From: Talaromyces rugulosus
Taxonomy: Eukaryota > Ascomycota > Eurotiomycetes > Eurotiales > Trichocomaceae
Length of the DNA: 64,000 nucleotides
NCBI RefSeq assembly: GCF_013368755.1
Contig: NC_049563.1
Location: forward strand, 2,604,001 to 2,668,000
Direction: 5' to 3'
The position numbers were made by a program, and so were the translations under genes. The notes beneath the pieces were generated by a model, which saw only the letters and a program-made list of their open reading frames with translations, ran no database searches and was not told the DNA's origin. Positions 42,452-54,489 of the stretch are shown here, piece by piece. Each line of letters begins with the position of its first letter. Within the stretch, counting starts at the first letter, position 1.

Positions 42452-45400
42452 ATGTCGGACCCCGAGGATCTTTATGTCAATGAATTTTTCTCCACCGTCT
42501 CTCTTCCAGATGACCCTTTATTGCCACCTTTCCTTCCTGACCATATTGAATCTCACTCTGTGCCTTGGCATCATGACTTTCCAAATGATTATATATCTAG
42601 TGGTGCAGTGGAACTCTTTGGTCATTTTCCAGAACCAGATAACGATGTGTTCATGTCAGAGAGCCAAACTCCGGGACCAACTCAGGAAGACCCTATAAAT
42701 ACTGTTGGCGATCCTTCAAATAGACTCATTCTAGAGTCTTCAAACCGTGAGCACCCACAACTATAAGCAGATGTGAAATTTTTTTACTTTTTTATTTCTT
42801 TTTTCCTTTTTTAGCGCATCTAACATTTTGCAAGAGTCTAGCGAAACCTCTACACATTTCATAGATCCTTCTCTCCTAGTACAAAACTGCGATGAGAATA
42901 TCTCCGATCTGATACAAGATATTCCTTCCCCTAATCCTTGTTTATTCGATGGAGAAGCTGGTCCATTAGATCTTACCGAGCTTAGACAGCCTGAGCGTAT
43001 GTCTTGCAGCATGCTGTTATCTGCATCAGAAGACCTTGAGAGTCGGGTTATAGAATCTAAAAATTCTATGCCCTCTGGTTCGGATGCACCTATCTCGATG
43101 ACTATCACCTCCCAGAAGAGGAAGAATTTTGGGCCTTCTCGAGACTATGTACTGCCTCCATTGAAAAAAGGTGGAAGGCGTCGGAAGATGACTCAAACAG
43201 AGCGAGAGAACCACGAGAGAATGAGGGAACAGGGGGCTTGTATTACATGCCGTAAGAAGAAAAAAAAGGTATGTGACCTCTATGATGATTTACTGCTCAA
43301 AAACAGCGAAGAAAGGAAATATAAAGTAACTTTGTGTTTACAGTGTAATGGCGAAATTCCGTGTAGCTTCTGTCTGAAGAATCTAGGACCAAAGCTCTCA
43401 AAGCAGCCTTGTACAAAGGCCACGTTCTCTGACATAGTTGAGCAAAACCCTTGTTTTGAATGTATGTATTTATTGCTACATGTATAACTCTGCCGGCTTA
43501 TTGGTGTGCTATTGGTTTTACAACTCAGAGAGCTGATGAAATACTCTAGTCTCTAATATTTACCAGACTCTTGTTATTGAAACATGCGATAACATGTCTT
43601 TTCTCCAGCAATTCGTTACAGCCTTTAGCCTCGCAGAAGCCGGATTTTGGCTAGAGCTGGTTCCCGATATTCCACTCTATGCAGGGGCTATGACCTCCTG
43701 GAATATCGCAGTTCTGATGTTTATGTCAGTTCCTGCAATTAGGGATCTTGCGATAACTGCTGACTTCAACCTCCTGCCACCACTTGCGCCATTCATAAAG
43801 AAAGCACCAACTGAACTCATGAAAACGGAGGAATTTAAAGGTGGAAGGCCCCCATGTTTCTTTGATCCCAGTCTTAAGAATTTGGATCATAGGACGTTGT
43901 TTGTATGTCTATTATAGATTCTCCTTCCTGAATTATTGAGGTTTTACTGATTCCTAATAGACAAAAAAACTTCTCTTCTGTGCATGTCGTTCTCGTACTT
44001 TCGCACTATACGATTCAACAGCCACCCTACACGATATGGGTGATAACGAAGCCGTTCAAAATGCAGCCCAGCTAGTGGATTGGTTTGCAACACGCTATTT
44101 TGAAATTGACATATTTTGCTACCTGCAGAAGTCAGTAAATAAGTTATATAAACTTTCAATTTCGGATCTCTATGACGTCATTACTTCACTTCTTGGGGTA
44201 ATTGGGCTACTATCAGGCTATTGGGAACATTCTGCTGAATTATCTCCAGTATGATACTAAACACCGGAATGTGTAATTGAGGATATTCAACTAACATGAC
44301 TAGAAGCAACAGTCTCTTGACCAAGAAACGATCAGGAAATGGACAGACCGCCATCAACGCCTGTATATGGCTCTCTTCGTTTATGCTAACATCGCGATTT
44401 CAAACCTCCCGTCTTGGTCGAGCTGCTGGGAGGAGCTAGAACGAAAGTTTTTGATTAAATTCACGCAACAAGAATTTCGAGATATGTTTACTGACTTTGA
44501 ATCTTTCAAATCGAAGTTGGAAGTAAAAGAAAAACAGATATCGGCGCCTTTAGATCGTCTCTCGCTTCGATCTAAAATACTAGAAGAATTTTATCCCAAC
44601 TTCGAAGAAGAAACACCTGATCAATTTGAATTACCGGAAGACTTCTTTGAATTCCCGAGGAAACTTCAAAGTGGCCTGGTGGACGAAGCATATGAGCAAT
44701 TTGACCTACTTCATATGGATGGACTATTATCAGCGACCATGTCCGGAAATTTCGATGAAGTGCGGGTCTCCAAGTTCTATAGTCTTGCGAATATTGACTG
44801 GGAGCTCGCAATCGAGCGTCTTTCGTTGGGCCATTTTGACGGTGACAATGTCAATGACATGTTATTATTTCATTTGGCCTGCATATTGAGATCCCGCTTA
44901 TATATGACTCAGGGATGCTCTGCCATCAAAGCAAATTATGCTAAAGATGGCTTTATTCCACAGACATTTGTTCAGGATCTGGAGAATCTTATCAAGGAAT
45001 TAATGTCCAAGGAAAATACAGCAATGCATTCTTCTTATCGAAAGGAACGCAGAGGGGTATTGTTGTATATCCGTGAAGGCCTACGCTGGTTGGAGCTCAA
45101 GAGTCTAATTGGAGGCGAGGAAATTTATCTTCTTGATAACCCAGTTGAATTTTGCGAGTTTGAGGACAAATTGCCTCCATTTGACATTCCTTTGACATTG
45201 AAATATGGCGGTGATGAAGACTTTGATCGGCTAAAAAGGCTGCTTGTGTCATCTCAATCCTGGGTGCAAGAAACCTGCGCGCAACTTCAAGGAATGGTCA
45301 GCTGGATAAAGGAGGCCACATTTGCCTGCAAATCAGATAGAGACACTGCGCTCAGTTTATCAAGGCTAATCCAGCAAAAGGTTAAGAGTATCTTTGGAGA

Positions 45401-45617
45401 TGTTGCCTTGCTTGGCCAGTCGTCTACACGTCGGGCTATTCACAAATTGGCACCCTTTTTGGAGGGCAGCCCTGATGAAGTCGATAAACTCATACGAGCT
45501 ATGGTCGAACGAAAAGACAACTTGAGTTTCAACGAAGACGAAGATGAAGGCAAAGATGAAGACGGAGATGAGACGGCTTCGTTGATTAAGAGCGTACAAT
45601 CGTTGCTATTTGGTTAA
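42452..45617 (+). CDS. Zn2Cys6-type DNA-binding protein
   Basis: Six exons: 42452-42746, 42835-43268, 43344-43461, 43550-43902, 43961-44248 and 44304-45617; 933 residues. The cluster lies in mid-protein: C234 and C237 in CITCRKKKKK, C244 of CNGEIPC, then CSFC and a last Cys 12 residues later, a spacing longer than the usual 6-9. A basic run (KKGGRRRKMTQ) precedes it as nuclear signal. The N-terminal ~230 residues are acidic and Ser/Pro-rich, as in activation regions. The C-terminal ~600 residues are helical and end in an Asp/Glu-rich stretch; the fungal_trans domain was not recognised. Exon 2 begins at an AAG acceptor right after a perfect CTAAC branch site. The 75-nt second intron is 3n and stop-free. 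Confidence 0.8.
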
Positions 45618-46648
45618 CTTAACGCTCTACCTCAGAGCTAAGCTGCTCCCTAATATTGATTTTTCCTTGGTATGCTGCACGGCTCTTTTGATGAGTAAAT
45701 CAATAATCCAATTTCGGTATTTTTTTCTCTCTGTCATTTGTTTTTAGGTATTTTCCTAACTGATCAACATTTTAACATCTCTATCCGTTTATTTGGAAAT
45801 GATAGCAATGAATTCGCTTCAAAAAAATTTATCACATTACAAGATATAAGGCAAATCCAAGGTTAGCGGGGTCAGGCTATTAATAATGTTTACTCTAACT
45901 TCACTGAAATACTATATCTTGAAAATGTAGGGTGATATATAGTCTTAAGAGCTTTTTGTAAGAGGGTGTTAGATACCAAATGAGAGATAAGAAATGATAA
46001 AAAGGAACCTGTTTATTTTTGCTGGCTTCAGAAGTGACTAACAGTGAACATTATAATCCTGTTCATCAGATCTGCATTTGCATGAGATCAACTGATGAAT
46101 ATGACCAGATCTTTTTCAAATTTCATAGAAGTATAAGTGCATTTTGCATAGATATATGCTGACATAACCTCTAATGGATTTTTTTCCCTCTCTTACGTTT
46201 GAATCTACTCAATCACTAATACATGTAAATATGACTGAATAAAAAGATTACTAGATGAGCAAATTGCGAAATGAATGTTCAGAAAACAGTAAAGATTAGA
46301 AAGACCGTCAGGCGACCAAAGCTCAGTTTCCGACTGCTAATTATAGGACTAAACATCCAGTCTAAACAAATTGAAGATGTCAAATAGTTTACTGATCAAA
46401 CGAGACCGATTTTCAGCAATGCTTGGCGAATAGGTATAGTAGTAATTAATAATGATGTCGCAATTGTGATGTAACCAGACAGCGTACTTAAGATGATGGA
46501 GAGCTGATGAAGAGCAGGTGGAGATAGCAAGCACCCGGTCGGAGCGGGCCGGAAGTTCACGGCGGTTCCCTGAACATTCTGGCTTAGGGTAGGCAGCGGA
46601 TTTAGGGCTGGCAGCGTAGCAAAAGAGTCAAAAAACGAAAAAAAATGT
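45618..46648. other. Intergenic, 3' of the Zn2Cys6 gene
   Basis: No gene seen; AT-rich. Confidence 0.5.
46637..46645 (-). terminator. RNA polymerase III oligo-T terminator of the 5S gene
   Basis: A T-run on the minus strand a few bases after the 5S 3' end. Confidence 0.75.
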
Positions 46649-46767
46649 ACATACAACAGCTGGGATTCGCTGGTGGTCACCCACCCAACTACTAACCAGC
46701 CGGCGTGTGGCTTAAGTACGGCTGAGCGGACGGGAAGCCCTGTTTTCCACACCCTATGGTCGTATGT
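46649..46767 (-). rRNA. 5S ribosomal RNA
   Basis: The minus strand from 46767 reads ACATACGACCATAGGGTGTG, the classic fungal 5S start, then GTTAGTAGTTGGGTGGGTGA and ACCACCAGCGAATCCCAGCT, ending TTGTATGT. The length, 119 nt, is right. Its ends pair (ACATAC..GTATGT). A run of T follows on the same strand, a pol III terminator. Dispersed 5S genes are normal in filamentous ascomycetes. Confidence 0.95.
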
Positions 46768-47360
46768 ACTAGAATAAAGAATATACTGGCTTATATAGTG
46801 GAAAACATTCAAAATTTGATGTATGACCATCGGTGAATAGCAACAGTTGACAGGTTGGGAAACTAGGAACATTGAAAGTATCGCCCTCGATCCTACCTAA
46901 AATATCAATTAATACCTGTTCATTTCCAAGGTTGGATGTACGCCGTCAACTACATATATAGATATTCTGTGCTATTAACTAACATTAAATTGATCAGGTT
47001 TGACTTTGTATATATATATATATGCCTGGGTAAATGTGTTAGAAAAAGAGTCCACTCCTGTCAACTGACCAGTACAATTCCTACACACAGGATATCAATT
47101 GATACCAGACTAAAATCATGTGATTCACACAAAATTGCATTTAGTCAAGCTACCATGAAATATTCATTGATAAATAATCAAATATTTCCAAAGATCAAAC
47201 ATTAAATAGAATGGTGCATTTAGTGGTGAAGGAGTCACTTTTGACACAGTGTAAAAAAGTCGTCAGAATGCCATTATCCAATCGAGTTACTACTTACGAA
47301 CTCCCTGAAAACTTAAGCATTGACAAAGATTAAACCAAGGAGTGATTCAGTTGAATAGTA
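46768..47360. other. Intergenic between 5S and the phosphoesterase gene
   Basis: AT-rich, with a short TA-dinucleotide run near 47010. No gene seen. Confidence 0.5.
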
Positions 47361-48359
47361 CTATATATCGATGACAACTGCGTCATTTCGTAGCTCATCA
47401 TGGGTACCTCCAACAACCGCAGCATTGACAAAAGTCGTCATACTGTGCTTGCTTGGCCCCATGAAAAAGCGCTTTACTCTAGCCCAGACAACCATAAGGG
47501 CCATCAATGCAACACCTTCCCAGCCTGTCCATCCCGTCTTCACTTCTTCATAGGCCCTCTGTGCACTATCAAGGACTATATCCTCACGGCCGTATGACGC
47601 ATGGATATGGCCAAATACATGAAGACGAGGTCGAAGGCGGAAAGTTTGTTCCGCCAAGTACGGACATCCAGCACGATGAAAGTCGCGCTGGTCGAGGTGT
47701 AGATGCGGCGGGCCGTGGGTGACGATAATATGCGGGCTAGTTTTATCGAGGGACGCAAATATATCATCCCAATGGTGAGGTTCATTTGGGGGGTATTGAA
47801 AAGCTGAGATTCCATACTGTGGCGTCCATGGGCTGCCGAAAATCTTTAGATTCCTCATATCCTGAACGTCATCATTTGTGCACACAGGGATCTCCAAGGT
47901 AATGGCCGAATCTTGTAGATAGATCACATCTCCCCAATCAAGATCTTGCTTAGTCTTGCTTTGCCCATAGCGCCGTTCAGGATATTTCATAAGGAATGCC
48001 TCATCAAGTAAGACATCGTGGTTCCCCGCAACAAACACTTTGTATTTGTGAGGCTGCGATGAAAGCCACCTCAAGCCATTCTGCACCTCCTCGAAGGAGC
48101 CATTCTCTGTTAGATCTCCGGCGTGAATCAGGATATCTCCTAAGGGTACCGTTGGGTTCTTGTTATGTGTGTCGGAAATACAGACTACCCGAATCAAAGA
48201 TCTATTTGGGCTTTTCCGTAGCAGTGGTGCTGAGCTGTTGTTCACTCGGTGCGCATTGATGAGGACATCAGCAACTCTGCGCCTTCGATGTCCACGAAGT
48301 TTGATGCGAGTAAGAGGCTGGGCGGTGGAAGCCATGCCACACCGTGCAATGTGCGACAA
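47361..48359 (-). CDS. Calcineurin-like metallophosphoesterase
   Basis: Single exon, 332 residues from MSHIARCGMAS (a second Met eight codons on is an alternative). The metal-binding motifs of the superfamily are all present: VCISDTHNKNP, LIHAGDLTENG, VAGNHDVLLD, IIVTHGPPHLHLD and HVFGHIHASYG. This set fits the MPPED-like single-domain phosphoesterases common in fungi. A hydrophobic segment near the C-terminus (GVALMALMVVWARV) may be a membrane anchor. Substrate unknown; phosphodiesterase activity is a family inference. It is an intact gene within the otherwise decayed region. Confidence 0.88.
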   Translation of the reverse strand: MSHIARCGMASTAQPLTRIKLRGHRRRRVADVLINAHRVNNSSAPLLRKSPNRSLIRVVCISDTHNKNPTVPLGDILIHAGDLTENGSFEEVQNGLRWLSSQPHKYKVFVAGNHDVLLDEAFLMKYPERRYGQSKTKQDLDWGDVIYLQDSAITLEIPVCTNDDVQDMRNLKIFGSPWTPQYGISAFQYPPNEPHHWDDIFASLDKTSPHIIVTHGPPHLHLDQRDFHRAGCPYLAEQTFRLRPRLHVFGHIHASYGREDIVLDSAQRAYEEVKTGWTGWEGVALMALMVVWARVKRFFMGPSKHSMTTFVNAAVVGGTHDELRNDAVVIDI

Positions 48360-49329
48360 TTACAGAGAAGCTCAACACAACCAGCAATATGTCATGGGAC
48401 ATGATTATAAGTGACACACTTCGCGGGATGTATACACACGGAGGCACAAAGGCAGGAAACATGAAGTCAAACCACGCGATGACTAAGCAATGCGAATACA
48501 GCTGCCAGGTTTTTTATTTTAATTTTCGTACTGTGCTATTTAATTGAATCTAATAGGATTATAGTATCAATAAGACAAAGAGAGCAAGGCTATAGGATCC
48601 GGACAACACAGTCACTACGGCGGTGTATTTGATCTGGGCTGCTAAGGTAGGTAGGGTTCGGGCTTGGGGAAGTCCCCCAGATGTTATTTAGTCCCTTGAG
48701 GAGAATCGCACCTAAGGATTATGACAGAATTTGTGGGTGGCTCGCTTAGGAAAATTTTTTTCTTTGTTCACTTACACGTGGCTAAGAGTTACCTAAGGCA
48801 GATATTTAACATTTTAGATGAGATGATAGAACTCCCAAAATAGTACGAGCCTATACGCCTTTAGGGAATTTAGTTCCTAAATTGGAAATACTATAACTGG
48901 CATATTGTTAGATAGAAGAGTGCCTTTCAAATCAATGGATTGGTATGCTAATATACCTCGAATCACTGTTGCTGCAACGCATTCTTCTCCAGGCGGTCAG
49001 ATGCTGGCGGTCTATATATCACACACGTGATATGTAATTGCTCCTCTCCACGCTTTGTTCCTTCCCTCGACGTTCATCCGCTTCACTCCCGCACGCACAG
49101 TTATGCTCATCAGACACTTTACACCAGGGAGTTACTACGGAGCATATGTTGACAGCTGCACCAAAAGATCTGTGGTCTATTATGGTTTATCACAGGCGTC
49201 AACATTTAGCTATCAACAGACAGCAGACAAAGAAAGACCCTTACTGGATTATGGGCATGCTTCTTGATCTCTTTTTCTTGGCCACATCCATGTCTCAGTT
49301 TCTAACTAAAAGCCTGCAGAGTACCTTCA
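48360..49329. other. Intergenic region
   Basis: No supportable gene. Short frames at 49038-49382 may be decayed 5' parts of the P-loop relic. Confidence 0.45.
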
Positions 49330-50066
49330 GATGTCCACGGGAAGACAGCCCAAGAACTAGCGAGAATACTCGATCGGGATAGGGTTGTCTATGTACGAGG
49401 GACGACAGCATCAGGAAAGACAGTCTTCGCTCGCCTTCTCTCTGCTCACTATCATAACTGAAAAATACGGGACTCTACAAGCATCACTGGCCTCGAGAGC
49501 AGGCGGTTATAAAAGCATCTTTATTCCCATATTTTAAAACAGCAGCAACAACTTCGTTACTCATCGCCGACATCCGTGACGGCAAATCACCCATGGCCTT
49601 CACGCAAGAAATGATCAGCGCTGCGAAGGCAACCGGAACGACCGAGGTATGGGCTCAACTATTGCACACGTGGAACCGATTCAATCCATACTTCAAGCTC
49701 AGTGCGCATCCACCACTCTGGCCAACAACAATGTAGTCATTATTCTTGACTAAACGCAAATGCCATATAGAGATGATAATCTTTGGCTTGGTCTCATCAA
49801 ATCGTAAAGCGGTAGTAGCTGAGTCCGGAGCCTGATAGTACTCGCCGATCGAACCGTCTAAGACAGATATCTGCTGCGTCTCCTGTCGCTCCGGGTTCTC
49901 TACTGGACACCAAACTCCTTCGCGTCTACAGCGCAGCTCGCGATTCTGAAGCGTGCTCTGACCAGTATCTTGTTCTCTTCACGTCCTACGGCAGCCCTAT
50001 TACAGGCCCGGAAGAAGCCCAGAAAGTCCACTTGGCTTCCTTAGTCCCCAACGATGCCTCTCCATA
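49330..50066 (+). pseudogene. Relic of a fungal P-loop NTPase family gene
   Basis: Pieces of one protein remain in several frames. HGKTAQELARILDRDRVVYV leads to a Walker A box GTTASGKT (49399-49422), with a stop at 49459. A Walker B-like VVIILD is followed directly by a TAA at 49751 where an acidic residue is expected, then TQMPYRDDNLWLGLIKS. At the end, YLVLFTSYGSPITGPE matches a conserved segment I recall from large fungal families of this type. Several stops and frameshifts show it is dead. Function of intact homologs is unknown to me; a STAND-like or effector-linked role is only speculation. Confidence 0.6.
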
Positions 50067-50354
50067 ACCCCATCGATCGTTTAATTCTCCACTAAGATCA
50101 AGTTACTTTGAGTTTTTTTACTCTGTTTAAAGTACTTGATTTTGACAATATTGTATTTAGTGCACAAAGGATCTCTGGTCTATCGGGCAGTCAATCTATG
50201 GTTTATCATGTCAACATCATTTATTACATGTATAGCATAGGTAGAACTATGAGCAGACTCTGCAGCAATATAAACGATGTGTACTGCCGGAAAGCGCTCA
50301 CATTATCAAGGCCATGCTCATACACGTAAAAGACAAGTGAATTCACAGACACGT

Positions 50355-51707
50355 CTAAGAAGTCAATTCCCGGAGCAGAGAATCCTTGACGATCTCTATA
50401 AAGCTATCCATACTTGCCTTGTCGTAAAAGGCCTCATTATATACCAAGTTCAAGCACAGCTGATCTCGAAAGGTCCATACATAGCACCCACACTGGCGGT
50501 TCACCATATCTAGCCCCAGGGACAATTGGCCAATGCGGATCCCTCGCTCTGCAGTTCCCCTCTCCCTAGCCACGAAGTTCTCGAGCACACCCAGACTGCT
50601 GATGTCTACATCCGTCGGTGACGGAGCTCCCACCGGCAGACTCCGAAGAAGATTGCAGAGTCCGATCGCATATTCGCGATGCGCCGAGATGAAATCCGGG
50701 CTAAGACCCTTGTGATACTCGTCATGATATGCTCTTGCCCGCTCTGTCCACGAGGAATCGGCCGAAACAGGAAACATCCACCCCGTAGTAAATATGGTGC
50801 TGGCATACTCGCGGCCAGAATACGGTTTTGGTAGAAAACGGCGGAAACTGTAGCGGATGGTACTGGTGTAATGCTTTTTTTGATCTTCAGGACCAGCCAG
50901 TGCATAGTTGGCTGCAGCAACTGAGGCATGTACAGCTGATGTCACGGAAATGTTTTGGCTTTTGCAAGCCTGTATCACGGTTTTGGTCTCTTCTTCGGTA
51001 AAGAAAAGACGAGCACTACGTGTACCGCCTGGTTGAGTCTCAAGGGGGGCGCGAGAGACAGTCCCAACAGCTCCAACGGCATGGCCGAAACTTGCAACAC
51101 ACTGCTGGCCTATTCGTTTGTCTTCTTCTGATGGATTAAGAGAAATACCAGCTGCTTCTTCAATGGAGGGTGCCAACCGGGCAGTTTCTTCACCCCATGG
51201 AAGGGAGGACACATCGACAGGAGATTGAGCCACTAGGGCAAGGAACTCGTCCAAGAGAATAAACACGCCAACGCCATCTGTTCGCCAGTGTTGCGTGTGG
51301 AGCAGTACCTCACCCGTCTGGGGAAGATATGTCACTGTCGCATAAGGACAAAGGGTAGCAGTCGATGCGATAACTTCATCTGCCGTCTTATCCTCAATCA
51401 CTTGAAAGGTTTCCGACGCCCATTTTTCGAGCGCCACGCCGTCGGGGACATCATAGACGTATCTCTCGTCCACAATGTAGGCGGCAATTGTGGGATGATG
51501 GAAACGCAACGCTTTCCAGGCATCGCGCAAGACCAAACACAAGTCTTCCTGGGCGAACGAGCCTAGCGGAGTGATTGCGGCAACAGCATTAATCGACCAG
51601 TGCTCCCGGTTGAGGGGATGCGAGGCATCGCCGAGTATTTTAATGAATGTTTCATTCTCGCCGACCGCGCGCTCGTATTTTTTATCGTTTACTGGACTCC
51701 AAGGCAT
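50355..51707 (-). CDS. Acyltransferase, condensation-domain/BAHD-like (Tri3-type)
   Basis: Single exon. Start taken at MPWSPVNDKKYERAV (450 residues) since the frame upstream to 51839 lacks family character. The acyl-CoA transferase motif HxxxDG is present as HWRTDGVG near residue 140, and the second half has SFRRFLPKPY, ENFVARERGTAERG and a C-terminal FRDQLCLNLVYNEAFYD, which serves as the DFGW-like region. Overall it resembles fungal alcohol O-acetyltransferases such as trichothecene 15-O-acetyltransferase, that is, transfer of an acetyl group to a metabolite hydroxyl. It is divergent from a Zn2Cys6 regulator and close to an MFS transporter, which suggests a shared metabolic or detoxification job. 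The substrate is unknown. Confidence 0.75.
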   Translation of the reverse strand: MPWSPVNDKKYERAVGENETFIKILGDASHPLNREHWSINAVAAITPLGSFAQEDLCLVLRDAWKALRFHHPTIAAYIVDERYVYDVPDGVALEKWASETFQVIEDKTADEVIASTATLCPYATVTYLPQTGEVLLHTQHWRTDGVGVFILLDEFLALVAQSPVDVSSLPWGEETARLAPSIEEAAGISLNPSEEDKRIGQQCVASFGHAVGAVGTVSRAPLETQPGGTRSARLFFTEEETKTVIQACKSQNISVTSAVHASVAAANYALAGPEDQKKHYTSTIRYSFRRFLPKPYSGREYASTIFTTGWMFPVSADSSWTERARAYHDEYHKGLSPDFISAHREYAIGLCNLLRSLPVGAPSPTDVDISSLGVLENFVARERGTAERGIRIGQLSLGLDMVNRQCGCYVWTFRDQLCLNLVYNEAFYDKASMDSFIEIVKDSLLRELTS

Positions 51708-52305
51708 GCTGCTCGATCTATTGCCTGATATACTGCTAAAATTCTGCTTGGAGGCTCGATGGTTGGGTTGAAGAGGAAGAAGCTGCCAACTTACCAACCA
51801 ACTGGTGGAGCTTCGGCATCCTGCGGCGATTCCTGCCAAGATTATGTTGTTGGATTGATTTTAACCAGAAAACATAAAATTCTAGTTCTAATCTACATGG
51901 CCGGTTCATTACTTTATGTAGCCAATTCACAGTAATATGCTCCAACCAAATAATCAGGCATAATTTCAAAGGCTTTCAGCCGCATCAAAATTTTACGGTC
52001 TACAATATACAATAGCCAATAGCCTGGTTGGATGTTAAACGTGACAAAATCATAAAAAAATTATACAAGACCCTCCACTACCAAATAATACTGGGGTATC
52101 ATCGTCATCATCATCATCATTGTAATACTGTGTATGGGGGACTAGACGGGCTATACCACGAAGACTAATCAATGCCAAGACAGCCGACCTGCCTGCCAAC
52201 TTCAACCTTTCACATCACTCCACAAAATTCGAGGCGTACCACTTGCTAGTGCCAAACTTATATCCCAGTTGTTAATTTGAGTGGGATATCCCAATAATAT
52301 CTGAT
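51708..52305. promoter_or_regulatory. Divergent promoter region of the acyltransferase and regulator genes
   Basis: 598-bp head-to-head spacer. Contains a (CAT)n run at about 52100-52120. Possible site for the neighbouring Zn2Cys6 factor, though no clear CGG..CCG pair was identified. Confidence 0.35.
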
Positions 52306-54489
52306 ATGTCGGCGGTGCGAAAGAGGAGGCGACTGCCGCTTTCGTGCAAAGAATGTCGGCAAAAGAAGATCAAGTGAGACTCGGTGGGATATCTGACTTC
52401 GTCTTCCAAGCTGTATTAACAACTTGACAATAGATGCGATCGAGGTAAACCCTGCGAACATTGCAGGTCATCGGGATTGGATTGTTCTTATCATTCTGTT
52501 GAGAATGGGAAACCGGTCGATTCAATGACCTCGGTGTTCAGCCTTTCCCAGGGTCCGCGATCTAATTCACCCAAGGACAGCCCCTCAACACAGACAAGTA
52601 CCCCAGCAAGCCAGAAAACCCAGTCAATAGGACGAATAGAACAAAAATCGTCCTCGGAATCTTCTATGGCCCCTCCAGCAGATAATGGCTGGATTCCGTG
52701 TAGTTGGCAAGGAGACTTGAAAGGCGTCGTCTCCAAAAATCGATATTTCGGCCAGAGCCATTGGATGAATTACGTTACTCCATTTCAGGCTATCCAGAGG
52801 CTGGTGGTACAGTATGAGACGGACCCGGAATCGGAATTATACGATTTGACCAACAAATGCAAAATAGCTAGCAGAGACATCAAGGTTCAGGAAAAGATTT
52901 TTTCAAGCATTGCTTCTCATCCCAGCGATTATGTTCCACCACGTGAAACTGCAGACAAGCTTTTACAGTCATATCTACAAACTTTTGATCCTATATACCG
53001 GATTATGCACGTTCCCAGATTTCAAAGGGAATATGAGCTCTATTGGATGAACCCTCGAACGAGCAGTCATGGCATGGTAACCAGGCTATTGCTCATGATG
53101 GCTATTGGCACACTATTTCAGCCTCGACAAGAAGCAACGGTGCTTCGCTCGTCTGCTTTACAATGGATCTATGTAGCTCAGACATGGGTCAGCACCCCGT
53201 TTGATAAGTATCGCTTGACCATCGAAGGTCTGCAAATCCAATGTCTTCTTATCTTAGCCAAACTCACGCACGATGTTGATGGTGACTTTCTTCGAGCATC
53301 CTCTGGGTCTTTGCTTTCGACAGCCATGCAAATTGGTTTGCATATAGATCCTGAATTGCATGGCTTTGAAAACCTTTCCGCGGAAGATATCCAGCTGAGA
53401 CGAAAGCTGTGGGCCACTGTTTTGGAGCTTGTGGTTCAGACAAGCGTTGACTCTGGTGCCACTCCCCTTATTCGTGCTTCGGATTTTGACTGCAAAGCGC
53501 CATTAAATGTGGAAGACATGAATCTAGATCAAGATACCGCGCATTCTCTTTCCACTGTGCGGCCACCGCATAAATACACTCAGTCGTCTCTGCAGATCAT
53601 GTTGACAAGTTCTCTTCTCCTTCGACTGGAAATCGTGGCATTTGTCAATGAGTTTTGCATCGATTCCAATAAATACGACAAAGCCCTAGGTCTTGCCAAG
53701 AGGCTCACAGAAAACTGCACTTCCAATTCGGCTGCTTTCCGAGCGTTCAAAGAGTCATCACATTTTCCTACCGATTTTCAGATTTTCATGGTTGAATTAC
53801 TCACCCACCAATACCTTTTTGCTCTCCACTACCCCTATGCCATAAAAGCAAAATCGGATCCCGCGTTTTATTATTCAAGAAAAGTCTGTCTCGACACAGC
53901 CCGGCTATTCCTCCAAATACAAGACGATGCATACGCGCATCTTCAGTTGTGGGGTGGAGGTATCTTCCGAGCAACCCCTCTCCAAGCTGCTGGTTTTATC
54001 GGAGAAGAGATGCTCTATCAACTTGAGACCGATACTACATTTTTTAGCAGGGAGAAGAGGCTTTTAGATAGCCAGAATGGCCTTCGCAAGTATATCGAAT
54101 ACTATTTGGAAATGGCATTTGATCGACTCAAAGTCGGGCCAACCAATATCCGGCCATATGTTATGATGTCGGCATTGCTAGCTCAAATTGATGCTACGAG
54201 CGAGAAACTACCGGTTGAAGAAAAAGTCCTGGCAAAAATTCGGAATGATCTCGCATCCTGTTATGAAGTGCTTCGGGGGCGGCTGCAGGAAACGAATTCC
54301 GACAGTGGCACGATACATGAAAATGATATGGGGGTTGACGCAGGTACCTGGCAGGATTTTCTTACAGTAAGAGCTCCTTTTTTTGTTTTGTTTTATTTCG
54401 ATCTAGGCTAAACTTCTCAGACTCGTAACAACTGGCTGGATGTGGATCAATGGTGGCTCCTTTCCGGAGATATGGATGACATTTCTTAA
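52306..54489 (+). CDS. Zn2Cys6 transcription factor
   Basis: Three exons, 52306-52373, 52434-54366 and 54421-54489, giving 689 residues. The DNA-binding cluster is complete and standard: CKECRQKKIKCDRGKPCEHC followed by a sixth Cys in SSGLDC, flanked by a basic KRRR run. The first intron splits the cluster. A Ser/Thr-rich linker follows, then a fungal-specific transcription factor domain (about residues 150-420: FDPIYRIMHVPRFQREYEL, QIGLHIDPELHGF, RRKLWATVLELVVQ). The short last exon ends LLSGDMDDIS. The position between the acyltransferase and the transporter makes it the likely pathway-specific regulator of both, which is inference from synteny. Confidence 0.92.

Noticed and set aside
42811..42814. 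TTTTTTAG at 42807-42814 as acceptor for exon 2 of the Zn2Cys6 gene
   Set aside because: It lies before the CTAAC branch site and gives an early stop; the AAG at 42832-42834 keeps frame.
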